Of a DNA stretch of 64,000 nt, positions 12,537-23,700 are shown in pieces. Source of the stretch: Paratrimastix pyriformis (Eukaryota; Preaxostyla; Paratrimastigidae); NCBI GenBank assembly GCA_027972325.1, contig JAPMOS010000008.1, positions 884,504 through 948,503 of the forward strand. Reading direction: 5' to 3'. The notes below the pieces were generated by a model, which was given only the letters and a program-made list of their open reading frames with translations, was not told where the DNA came from and did no database searches. Both the position numbers and the translations under genes were made by a program. The first letter of the stretch is position 1. Every line of letters begins with the position of its first letter.

Positions 12537-14340
12537 GGGCCTGCTTGGAGCTGAGGAAGTGGTAGAGCAGCATCAGCGCCTGCAGGGCCGTCGAAAAGGT
12601 GCCTGTGTGGACCAGCCGGAAGAGCGTGTCCACGTGCTTGTTGTACCTGCGCCACAACATGCGCGCACCACGGGGCATGTGATGCGGCAGCGGGGGCGAG
12701 CGGGGCATGGACACCATCGGGCGGGCTGCGTGCGGACGTCTCGTCGTCCTCGTGGGCGAAGGGGAAGGCGCGGTTGACGCCCGTGAGGAGGGCCCCCAGG
12801 AGGCGCCGCTTGGACTCCTCCTCGACCCGTGCTTGCTCGGCCGCCCGCCGCTCGGCCTCGGTCTTGCCGTGCTTCATGCCGCCGCTCCGGGGCCCGTGCT
12901 GCTTGCGGCCGTAGCGGCCCCGCCGGCCCTTGGGGGACTTCTTGTCCTTGGCGTCGTCCTCGTCGGGCTCCTCGTCGCCGAACTTGATGTGGCTGCCCCC
13001 GCCGCCCCACCCGCCGCCCCGGCCTCGACGACACCATCCCCTGCGGCCAGCTTTTGGGCGGCCTCCTGGTGCCCGCAAGCGCAGCCCCACCACCCCAGAG
13101 CAGCCGCCCAACCCGATTCGGTGAGCTCTTGCCGCCCAAGGAGGGCCGTCACCTGCCTGCGGTTATCCGGGTCCGGGCGGGTGCGGGGTGTGGGGGCGGG
13201 GGGCGACCTGGGCCGCGGCCAGCTGGGCGAAGAGGGCGAAGTAGATGCGGATGAGCTTCTTGGAGAGGGCCTCGTCCCGGTCCTTCTTCAGCACCAGCTG
13301 GTTGAGGAAGATCACCCCATAGTACCTGCGGGCGACGGGGCCGACCCACAGTCACACCCGGTGAGGAGAGCCCAGAGCGGCGCCCCTTCTTGGAGGAGGA
13401 GGAGGAGGGAGGGAGGGAGGGAGGGGGGGGGGGGGGGGGGGGGCTCACGGACTGGGCCCGAGTGGAGATGCGGGGGCGGAAGATGACCCGCTCGACCTCC
13501 TCGACCACCTTGGCCTTCAGGGCGGGTCGGCGGACGACCAGCTTGCCCAGCAGGGTCACCACCAGGCCCCCCACGCGCCGGTCGGGGTCGCCCAGCTTGT
13601 TGGCCAGGGTGGTGATGATGCCCACCCGCTGCTCGGCCTTGTTCAGGGCCAGGTCGAACAGGGTGTGCACCGAGGCCATCTTGAAGTGGGTCACCGTGTC
13701 GTTGGCCTGGGCCTGCGCGGACAGAGACGGATACGACAACCCGTGCAGTGTGATGTGGGGGCCGCGAGACGCCCGCAACCCTGTGCTGCAACCCTGTGCT
13801 GCAACCCTGTGCTGCAACCCTGTGCTGCAACCCTGTGCTGCAACCCTGTGCGTCCGGCTGCGCGTCCGATCGGATCGGAGGCAGACCGTGATGGCCTGGA
13901 CGAACTCCGTGTAGCGCTTCTTCAGGACATCCTCGTAGTCGTCAGAGGAGCTGGGCGATCAAAAAGGAAGAAAGGTGAGCTCGGATAAAGGCCCTGGAGT
14001 GACGGTCGACAGACTTGAGCTCGCGGTCGGTGGGAAGCATCGAAATGAAAAGATCTTTCACGTTTCGGGTGGCAAGAAGGGCGATACGCCTGTCCTTCCT
14101 TTTTGCCAAGTTCAAGAGTGTGGGGAGGTGGCCATCATCATCGATTTGACCCTTGGGATCCTTCTGAACAAGCAGGGTCATGGCGGCGATTTTATCGGGA
14201 GTGGTACCCGATTCAAGAACGGTTTTCAACCATTTCGTGTCTCCTTTGGCCACTTTACCGGAAGTCTTCGCGGGGGCGCCGGAAGCTGCGGGCTTCGCGG
14301 ACGGGACACTCTGCTTCTTTTTCCCCTCTTTCTGCTGCAT
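9916..14340 (-). CDS. CEBPZ: CEBPZ/NOC1-family ribosome biogenesis factor (CBF/MAK21 domain)
   Basis: The protein starts MQQKEGKKKQSVPSAKPAAS at 14340 and continues with PDKIAAMTLLVQKDPKG and LPTLLNLAKRKDRRIALLA, the typical CEBPZ N-terminal repeat. Then come the CBF/MAK21 core blocks: TLANKLGDPDRRVGGLVVTL, STALQALMLLYHFLSSKQ, SDRFYRALYEVLLSPQ and RLLQVALQQRATFLCAALML. These are followed by PSVRHMAASLLQAAL, YPGDPLADFTLAAFLDRFMF and HEAFFYKFFQENPVA. A long acidic tail and a basic end (GTKRGRRRD, stop at 9916) complete it. The family, called Noc1/Mak21 in yeast, works in the nucleolus on 60S subunit assembly. Donors fixed by alignment are GTCTGT, GTCTGC, GTCCGT and GTCGCC. Introns carry poly-G runs (12507-12533 and 13425-13443, plus strand) and a 13-bp repeat (13785-13849). 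It lies 159 bp downstream of the dehydratase gene. Confidence 0.93.
13785..13849. repeat. 13-bp tandem repeat in a CEBPZ intron
   Basis: About six units of GCAACCCTGTGCT type lie in the intron after the second exon, between a GTCTGC donor and the exon beginning AQANDTVTHF. Confidence 0.9.
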
Positions 14341-14499
14341 GGGCCAGCCGTGCCACGGTGAAGGAAGCTAAATTACGTGTAAAGGATCGGTGCGTTCTTT
14401 TACGTGTAAAGGACGGCAGTTCTTTTTACGACCCAAGATCGTACCCTCCGTGAAAAACAAGGAAACCGTTCGATACCAGAGGAAAACGATTGGCAAATC

Positions 14500-15420
14500 T
14501 CAGTGCTTCGTGCGCAAATGCTTGGCACGCTGACTGAGCATGTGCCCGTACATATATGGAAGACCTAAAAACAAGAGAATATTTGAATCAAGTGGCGGTC
14601 AAGCATCCAGACCTCCAATGTAGAGAACGAGCATGACTTTGGTGAGAAAAGCTGTGCTGAAGGATGCGTTGAGAGCATTGGGCAATGAAATAGCAAAAGG
14701 GTCACGTTCAGGAAGCCAGGGCAGAGCCTGCAGAAGAGGAGGCGTGGTCACGAGAGGAACACCAGGTTGGAGACCTTGAAGGCGCAGAGCCATTCCCCGC
14801 CCGCGCCAGTCGGATAGAGCACCAGGAAAGTCGAGTAGCTGATTGGGATCGACGGATGATGGACCCGAAAAACGATGCGATGCCACAGACCGGATGAAAG
14901 TGAGCCAGCGAGGAGTCACCTGCAGGGCTTCTGTGATGAAGTAGGTATACCGAATAATTTCAGTGATGGTCCAGCTAAATACCATCATGGGGAAGGCCCA
15001 CCAGGCCGTGGATTCCGGAACCAGAGTGCAGATGAGGAAAGTGATGTAGCAACGGCTGCACACTTGAATGGCAATTGTGCCAGGAGAGGAGCGAACAAGG
15101 CCCAAAATGGGATGGACAATCTACTCGAGGGGTGTGGCTGTTGGAGCGCTGGAGAGCGTCAGACCTCCAGGAGCATAGTGAGATGGAAAGCCTGGAGATA
15201 AAATTTAATATGTGGCCAAAGATCGGTCAAGTTCCCATTAGCAAAAAGAAAGTGATGCACTGTCAGCACGAAGGGAATAAACCAGCCGATGAGCTGCATT
15301 GAGTTGTAAAACAGAAGGTACGACTTGACTACGAAAAAAGGAACTTCTCTAAAAAATGATGCTATTGGTCGAACCCCATGTTGGCGCGGTCCCGTTGTGT
15401 TTTCCTTGTTGCTGAGGCAT
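14500..15420 (-). CDS. HACD: Very-long-chain 3-hydroxyacyl-CoA dehydratase (PTPLA/HACD/Phs1 family)
   Basis: This ER multi-pass enzyme performs the third step of very-long-chain fatty acid elongation, dehydrating 3-hydroxyacyl-CoA. Family blocks appear in order: VKSYLLFYNSMQLIGWFIPF, LEIVHPILGLVRS, FSWTITEIIRYTYF, YSTFLVLYPTGAGGEW, ALPWLPERDPFAISLPN and YIGGLPYMYGHMLSQR. The catalytic Tyr and Glu of the family fall in LYPTGAGGE and both are present. Four introns interrupt the blocks, with donors GTCTGA, GTCTGT, GTCTCC and GTCTGG. A short first exon from the ATG at 15420 (MPQQQGKHNGTAPTW) joined by a very short intron gives a family-typical N-terminus; this start is my choice and is less certain than the rest. 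The stop is at 14500-14502. The gene sits 83 bp downstream of BUD13. Confidence 0.92.
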
Positions 15421-15503
15421 GAAGATTGCCTAAAGACCCTGACGGGGTTCTTTTTTCCCATCCGGCAGCACGGGGCCTTTCGGTGCGGAAAGGAGAACCG
15501 GAA

Positions 15504-15646
15504 TCAATACTCGGAGATGCTCCAGTTAAAGGCCTCGTCTTTTCGGATCGATTGGGCTGCCTGGGTCTGGTAGAGCCGCTGCTCAAAGCCGTTCGAGCGA
15601 TCGCGTCCGTCCCTGCCATAGAAATTCGAGGTCTCTGGTGAGTTCT

Positions 15647-15682
<36 letters not shown>

Positions 15683-17382
15683 GTTGGAGATGGGGAAAGG
15701 ACGGAGAAGGGAGAGGAAGGAGGGCAGACCACAAATGCCCCGGTGGGATATTGAACCGGTTGGGCTGGTAGGGGCCCTGGTATGCTTTCTTCTGGGGCCC
15801 CTCGGGGGCCGCCGGAAGGCCCTTCTTCTTGCGCTCCTTTTCGGCCTTCTTGCGGCGCTCGCGGGCCACGTAGGCGGCCATGGGGTCCCCCCATCGGAGG
15901 GCCTCGCGCCGCTCCCGATTGAGGGCCTCGTCGTCCTCCTCCCGAGCGAAGGGGGCCTCTTCCATGGCCACCAGCTCGGCTGCCCGGGCCGCCTGCCGAC
16001 GAGAGCGAAAAAGAATGAGGCGAGAGCGAGCCGCTGGCTGGAGGACGCTGACCTCGGCCTGCTTCTGGGCGGTGCCCCGGGCCATGTCCCGCTGGCGCTC
16101 CTGTGCGGTGGCTTCCTTGAGGCGCTGGTCGGCCACGAAGGACTCGATGTCCGTCATGAGACGACCTGCGCGGCAGCAAGGGACGCGAGGTCAACAGCCG
16201 TGGCGCAGGGCTGACCGTGCAGACCGGTCTTATCGCGGAGCATGGTCCTGGCACCCTTGCCCATCTGGAGGGCCATCTCCTCGTCGACGGCCGCACGCTG
16301 GGAGCGGCGGCAGCAGCAAAGAAGATCAGCAAAGAAGATCAGCAAAGAAGATCAGCAAAGAAGATCAGCGTTCGGCTGATGAGCTGGGGGGCGAGTGACG
16401 GGCCTGCTCTCGTCGGACCCGCTCCGACTCGGCGGCGTACTCGGCCGTGGTGGCCACGCCAGCCTTGCGGCCCGAGGACATGGTTTCCGCGGCGGCGGGT
16501 ATTGGCGGGGGCTCGCGCCCGTCGGCAGGGCGGGGGGGCGAGAGGTCGACATCTCCGGCGAGGGGCGCCTGGGGCTGAGGACCACGGGGCGGGGAGAGGT
16601 CCTCATCCCCGCGAGGGCCCCTCGAGGCACCGGGACCGCGTGGGGGGCTCAGGTCGCGCTCGGTGTGTCGCTCGCCTCGGCCGCGGGCCGGGGAGAGGTC
16701 GGCCGCCCGCGCCCCCGAGGACGGCGAAGCCCGCCGTGCCACCTTGGCGGAGGCTCGGGGAGGCGAGAGATCCTCCCCGTCGGACTGGCGGGGCCGCCGC
16801 GGGGCGGGCTGCCTCCGATCGGGCGATGCTGCCGCTGCCGCTGCCGCCGTGGCCGTGGCCGCTGCGGGATGAACGAGCGATCGTGACCACACATGGCGCA
16901 ACAAGCGGACGGACCTTCATCCGCAACGGTGGCGTCACCCCCGGCGTCGATCCGGATCTTGACCGCCCCCGCCGCCAGCCGCTCGTCCCCCCGCAGCTCC
17001 TTGGGGATGCTGATCACGGGGGCATCATCGGTGTCCGCGCTCTCAATGGTGACCCACCCCGAACGAGTGGATGCTTTTTGTTGGGGAGCGGCGACAGGCA
17101 AGAGATCTGAAGGGAGTTCTCTCGCCTCAACAAGGGTCGGGGCATCGTCGGCTGCCACCGCCATCACCGTATCTGGTCAACAGCCGGAATTTAATCGGCT
17201 TGAAACAGTTGGTATCGCCTCAGACCTTCTGCGTTCCTCTCCGATGAAGAAAGTACGGTTTTGAGGTGTGCATCCTCGTCCACAATCCTCACCTTGGCAG
17301 AGGCAGATTTTTTCTTCTTTGTGTGCTTCTTTTCGCTTCCGCCAAGGTACCTTTTGAGGTACTCGGCTTGTGAGACGGACAT
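15504..17382 (-). CDS. BUD13: Pre-mRNA splicing factor BUD13 (RES complex)
   Basis: BUD13 is the scaffold of the RES (retention and splicing) complex in the activated spliceosome. The N-terminus MSVSQAEYLKRYLGG followed by KVRIVDEDAH is diagnostic. The middle holds five DLSPPR-type motifs (one DLSPAR), as in animal BUD13. The conserved C-terminal part is assembled from exons reading MLRDKTG + RLMTDIESF, WGDPMAAYV, PYQPNRFNIPPGHLW and DGRDRSNGFEQ, ending FNWSISEY with the stop at 15504. Five donors are fixed by these joins: GTCTGA, GTCCGT, GTCTGC, GTCAGC and GTCTGC. The last intron contains a 35-nt poly-C in the transcript, and another contains a 13-bp repeat. Start 17382 is 395 bp from the divergent TOR start. 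Confidence 0.93.
15647..15681. repeat. Homopolymer of 35 G
   Basis: It lies in the last intron of BUD13. In the transcript it is a C run, about 40 nt upstream of the acceptor, where a polypyrimidine tract is expected. Confidence 0.9.
16316..16372. repeat. 13-bp tandem repeat in a BUD13 intron
   Basis: Four units of AAAGAAGATCAGC lie between the exon ending in the REQARHSP region and the exon containing VDEEMALQMGKGA. Confidence 0.9.
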
Positions 17383-17777
17383 TCAATCACAGGGCGAGTT
17401 GTGGCGCACCCAAAACACAACCTCAACTCCCTCGGCGTCGCTCGCAAGTTCGAACGCGTTCCCTTTCTCACCCGGCCTCGGTAGGGCCGGTTGCGCGATT
17501 TTCCCACGCACTCTTCGTCACCAATGAGCCATTTATCGCCACTTTTAAGTGCGGTGCTCACGCAAAGGTCCCGACGTCGCACCTATTGATGCCCATTTTG
17601 CTGACACTCTTGCGGCTTTTTTGTCGACCCTTTAGAACGGAGGTGGGGAAGCGAAAGGCTGCCCGTGACATGTTTTTAGAGGTTCGTGACCGCTGACCCG
17701 CAGATTTTTCTCACCACGTTTCTCCATAGCTCAAAAACTCTCAAAGGACCGAGTCACGGCAGACAGTCATTGATGAA
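17383..17777. promoter_or_regulatory. Divergent BUD13/TOR intergenic region
   Basis: 395 bp separate the BUD13 and TOR start codons. The stretch is AT-richer than either gene body. I see no gene and no canonical TATA box at a fixed distance. It presumably holds both promoters. Confidence 0.5.
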
Positions 17778-20700
17778 ATGATCACTGTTTTACAACAGAT
17801 GGCTCGATCAACGGATCCAAACGAGGAGATCTCTGGACTTTTGTGTATCGGTCGGTCTCATCCGCTGTCGCACGCATTCCTATTTTCACGCCACTTCGGG
17901 TCTTTCACAGAGGAACTCGTTAGTACCGAAGAATCTGTGAACTTCTCGCGGTTCTCGTACGCACTGAAAGCTGGCCTGAACTCGTCCGACATCGAGGTGG
18001 TGAAATTTGCCGCCAAGGTGATCGGTCTGTCGTCCCGGTGAACCCGCTCGCCCGAGCTGCTGGCTGTGCAAGGTGTTCTGTGACCTGTGGCCTGCGGTAT
18101 GCTCATTCCTGTCGCCCCTTTTGCGGCCCCTGACGAGCAGGCCATCTGGCGAGCCTCTCGTGGACCAACGGGAGCGACTTTGTGGACCAGCTGCAGGACT
18201 CGGCTCTGGAGGCGCTGCAGAACGCCGACAAGAGCACCCAGTCGATCATGCGCAAGCGGTCGGCTCTCTTTCTCCTGAAGGTCTGTTCCCGTCCCGAGCC
18301 GGCCCCCTTGCCCTGACACGCGCCCTTTGCTCGCGGCCCTCACCCTCTGCGCCTCCGTCTGCTGGGCTGGCCATCGCACGGGCACGCGGCGTGGGGCGGG
18401 CTCAGGAGATCGCAGAGAACGCCCCGGCCCTGTTCACCAACTACACGGACCGGTGCTTCACCCACGTGTGGCCCTCGCTGCGCCAGAGCCTGTCCCAGTC
18501 CCTCCGCGAGGATGCCGCCATGTGCTTCAGCGCCTGCCTGAAGCTCGTCCGCAAGCGCGAGTGGCCCTTCGTCAGCAAGACCTTCCAGAACAGCTTCCTG
18601 GAGACCTTCCGCGGCCTGGCCCCCGACGCGGCCCCCTGTGGGGTGCACGGCTCGCTGCTGATCATCAACGAGCTCCTCCAGCACCGCAACACCATCACCG
18701 TGGCCCGCCTCAGGGAGACCTCGGACAAGGTGCGCCCCTGCCCGCCCCCTGCCCGCCCCCTGCCCGCCCCCTGCCCGCCCCCTGCCCGCCCCCTGCCCGC
18801 CCGCCCCCCTGCTGCCCGCCGTCAAGGCGCCCTTTACCCTTCCCCCCCGTGGCGCGTGCCGCTCCCTTGTGACATGCTCACGGCGGCCCGGCTTTGTGGT
18901 GGATGGCTGGATGGCTGGGCGGGTCGCAGGTGATGCACCTGCTCGAGTCCAACAAGGACAAGCTCGTCAAGCGCACCGCCATGCTCCTCCTCCCCCGCCT
19001 GGCGGCCTTCTCCCCCCCCTTCTTCGTCCAGGTCCCCAGCCCCCGCCCCGCACCATCACCATCACCATCCTTACCTCACCTCCACCTCCACCTCCACCTC
19101 CACCTCCACCTCCACCTCCACCTCCACCTCCACCTCCACCTCACCTCACCTCACCTCACCTCACCTCCCTCCCGCGCACCGCACCTGCCTGCGCACCGTA
19201 CCGCACCGCACCGCACCGCGCCGCGCCGCACCGCACCGCACCGCACCGCACCGACTTCTGACTTATGATCTCCATTTGGGGCTGCCGGGGCAGAACCTGC
19301 TGTCGAGCACCATGAACCACCTGCTGATGGCCCTGCAGAGCCGCGACACGGCCGACCGGGCGGCCGCCTTCGAGGCGGTGGGCCAGCTGGCGGTGGCGCT
19401 GACTCCCTGCACGGCCGCCACGGGCCTGGCCATGGCCATCGGCGAGAAGGCCCGCGAGGAGTCGCCCCAGCCCCAGCGGGAGCCGCTCTTCGCCTCGTAC
19501 AGCTACCAGATCCTCAACGCGGTCTCGGAGGAGCTCGTCAGGCGGCGCACCTGCACCAAGGCCGCCCTCGAGTGCGTCTCCATGCTGGGCCAGGCCCTCC
19601 GGGGGTACCTCCAGAAGGAGCTCGACGACAAGGCCATCGGTCCGCCCACCCCGCCCATCGCCCACACCGCCCACACCGCCCACACCGCCCATCGCCCATC
19701 GCGGCTCACATATCTTGTGCCTCCCGCCGTCGCCGCTCCCGGGTTGGCACCTGCCGGGCCTCACGTCTGCTGTGTGGGTGGCTGTTGTGGATGAAATGGG
19801 TTGGCTGCCTGCCGGGCCTCACGTCGGCTGTGTGTGGGTGGCCAGACCACCTCTTCACTCCCCCCCTGAGCCCGACCCTGACCAACACCCTGGCCAGCCT
19901 CGCCAAGAGCATCCCCTCCCTGCTGCGGCGCATCCAGCGGCGCCTGCTGGACAAGCTGTACACCATCCTCTCGCAGCGCTCCCCCGCTGCCCGGGCCGAC
20001 GTGGTCAGCGAGGCCGGCGGGGCCTCTGGGCGTAGCACGCACTCCTTCGAGCCCTGCTGCGCCTGCGAGTACAGCGGGGCCGACCTGAGCCAGCTGATGG
20101 CCTTCTACCGGCCGCCGCCTCTCCCCTACGCCGCCGCGGCCTCGCCCGGCTCCACCCCGGCCCCCTCGCCCTCGCCGGCCCCCTCACCCTCCTCGCCGGC
20201 CCCCAGCCTGCAGCCCCTGGGCCCCACGGCCTTCCGCTACCAGCCGGGTGGCAAGTGGAACGGCCCCACGCCGGCCCCCCGGTACGGCCCCAGCGAGAGC
20301 ATCCCCTGTGCGCTCATGTTCCGGGGCGGCGGGTTCCTCCGGCCCGCCCCGCCAATACCCCTGCCCCTTCCCCAGCCCATCACGGTCCGCACCACCCCTC
20401 CGTCGCCCAGCCCTGCCCCACCTCACACAGCCCACTCAGCACGGCCCGCCACGAGGTCGGCCGTCTTCACCGTCGCGTCTCCTCTCCTCTGCTGCTCGGG
20501 GTGGGGCCCGGCAGAACGCCCAACAAGAGGTCGAGATCGGGGTGGCCCTGGACACGCTGATGGAGTTCGACTTCCGGGGCCGCTTCATGACGCACTTCCT
20601 CAGGGACGTGGTGGCCATCTACCTCGACCACCCCAACCCGTCCGCACACTGCCCCTGCCCCTGCCCCTGCCCCTGCCCCTGCCCCTGCCCCTGCCCTGCC

Positions 20701-23700
20701 CCTGCCCCTGCCCCTGCCCTGCCCCTGCCCCTGCCCTGCCCCTGCCCCTGCCCCTGCACGCCTCACCGCCTCACCGCCTCACCGCCTCACCGCCTCACCG
20801 CCTCACCGCCTCACCGCCTCACCGCCTCACCGCCTCACCGCCTCACCGCCTCACCGCCTCACCGCCTCACCGCCTCACCGCCTCACCGCCTCACCGCCTC
20901 ACCGCCTCACCGCCTCACGGCACTGGTCCCCGGCCCCACTTCTCTACGGTGTGGCTCGGCTGTTGGCTGCAGTGTGATCCGCACCAAGGCGGCCCTGGCC
21001 TGCAGCAAGCTGCTCGTGGCCCAGGGGGAGCCGCCCCCCATCCGCGGGGTGCACGGCGAGATGGTGTGCGACCTGCTCAACCAGCTCCTCCAGATCGCCA
21101 CCACCGACCCCGGTCCGCAGCCGCCCCGCCCATGCCTCCGATGCCCTCCTCCTCTGATGATGATGATGATGTTGTTGATGACCATGATCATGACCATGAC
21201 CATGACGATGATGTCCTTGGTCTGACGGGTTCTGTGGCGGGCGGGCGGCGGGTGGCGGGGCGCTGCAGACAAGGAGGTGCGCCGGCAGGTGCTGGTCTCG
21301 CTGGACTCGCGGTTCGACTACTTCCTGGCCCAGGCCCAGAACCTGCGGGCCATCTTCCTGCTGCTGAACGACGAGTGCTTCGAGATCCGGGTCCTCTGCG
21401 TGACCATGCTGGGCCGGCTGTCCAACTTCAACCCGGCCCGGATCCTGCCCTGGATGCGGCGCACCCTGATGCAGGTCCTGACGGCCCTCGAGTTCAGCCA
21501 CGACCAGGGCCTCAAGGAGGAGGGCGCCTCGCTGCTGGGCTGCCTGGTCAAGGCGGGCGACTCGATGGTGGTGCCCTACATCAAGCCCATCCTGAAGACC
21601 CTCATCACCCCCATCAAGCACCCCTCCAATGACATCGCCGTCTCCACCTGCGCCCTGCAGGCCCTCGGCGAGCTGGCCATCGTCGGGTCCGCCGCGCCCG
21701 CCTCCTCGCCCCCCTTCCCTCCCGGAGAACCTCCGTGGGTGGGTGGGGATGTGGGTGCGGCTGTGGATGGGTGGATGTGCGGCTGTGGATGGGTGGATGT
21801 GCGGCTGTGGATGGGTGGATGTGCGGCTGTGGATGGGTGGATGTGCGGCTGCGACGGATGGCACGGCTGACCTTGTGCCATCCCTGCTTCTGGGTCCCTC
21901 GGGTGCGGGCGGGCGGGCGCAGGGGGGCGTCCATGGAGGAGTACGTGGCCGAGCTGATCCCGCTGATCATCGAGGCGATCAACCCCAACCCCACCTTCAA
22001 CACCTCCATGCGCGAGGCCGCCCTGAAGACCCTGGGCCACCTCATCCAGGCCACGGCCTTCGCCGTGCGGCCGTACACGCTCTTCCCGCACCTGCTGGAC
22101 CACCTGCTGTCCATCCTGCGGTCCAACGCCAGCTGGGGCATCCACCGGGAGACCCTGCGGGTGGTGGGCATTCTGGGGGCCATCGACCCGTTCAAGTACA
22201 AGGCCCTGACCCAGCCCCACGGCGAGTCGATCTCCAACCGGGTCACCGAGGACCAGGAGAGCCGCGGCCTGGCCCGGTTCAAGGACGACCACGCCCGGGC
22301 GGGGGTGCTGGCCCTGGTGGGGGAGCTCAACCAGCCCTCCTCCATGCAGCACCACACCGTCATCCACGGCATCATGTACATTGTACGCAACATGGGCCTG
22401 CAGTTCGTCACCTACCTGCCCGACGTCATGCCGCCCCTGCTGGATGTGCTCAACAAGTGCAACGACAGCAAGCTGCGCGAGTTCATCTTCCAGCAGCTCT
22501 CGGTGCTGGTCAGCATCGTCAAGCAGCATGTCCGGGGTTACCTGCCCCAGCTGTTCGACATCATGAAGCAGTACTGGAACGCCCTGCTGCTGCCCATCAT
22601 CGCCCTGGTCGAGCAGATCTCGATCGCCTTCAGCGACGAGTTCAAGGTGCTCCTGCCCACCCTGATCCCGCTGGTGCTGGTGCAGCTGCAGAACCGCGAG
22701 CACGCCCCCAAGATCCTGAAGACCCTCGAGGTCTTCGGCAAGAACCTCGACGACTACGTCTACCTGGTGGTGCCCACCGTCATCGGGCTCTTCGAGCGGG
22801 CCTCCACGCCCATCGACATCCGCAAGGCGGCCCTGCAGTCGGTGGCCACCTTCTGCAAGGAGCTCCACCTGGCCGACTACGCGACCCGCATCATCCACGC
22901 CATCGCCCGCATCTTCGCCGAGGCGCCCCAGCCACCGGCCCTGGGCACCCCGGGCGCCCCGCCCCCCTCGGCCGCCCTGGCGGCCATGGGCGCGGCCGCC
23001 AGCGGGGGCGTGACCTACTCGCACCTGGTCCAGCAGGCCGGGGTGACCCTCTGCGAGATCGTCCAGCAGCTGGGGGCCCCCTACGAGGTGTACATCCCCA
23101 TGATGCGCCGGGCCATGGACATTGCCCGCATCAACGACGACCGCTACAACCAGCTCGTCCACGCCATCCAGCAGCACCTGCCCGTGGGCCCGTCGCCCTT
23201 CTCGGTGCTGGTGGAGCGGCGCGAGGCCCTCCTCCGGGCCAGCATCGCCGTGGCCGGGGCGACCGAGCTCGAGGACCCGGCCGTCGAGGCGGAGTACCGC
23301 AACCCGCAGTTCGTGCCGGCCCAGCTGATGAAGGCCTGGCAGACCAACGACCGGGGCGCCCCCGAGGACTGGGTCGAGTGGCTCCGATCGCTCTCCCTCA
23401 ACCTGCTCGTCCACTCGCCCTCGCCCGCCCTGCGCTCGTGCGCCCCCTCGTCCCGGGCCATCCCGGCCCTCTCGCGGACCCTCTTCAACCCGGCCTTCTC
23501 GGCCGTCTGGGACATGCTCTCCTCGGACTTCCGCGGGGACCTCATCAAGAGCATCGAGGCGGCCCTGACCTCGGACACGGCCCCGCCGGACATCATCCAG
23601 ACCATCCTCAACCTGGCCGAGTACATGGACCACACCGAGCGGCCCCTGCCCATCTCCTTCCGCATCCTGGGGGCCGCCGCCGAGCGGTGCCACGCCTTCG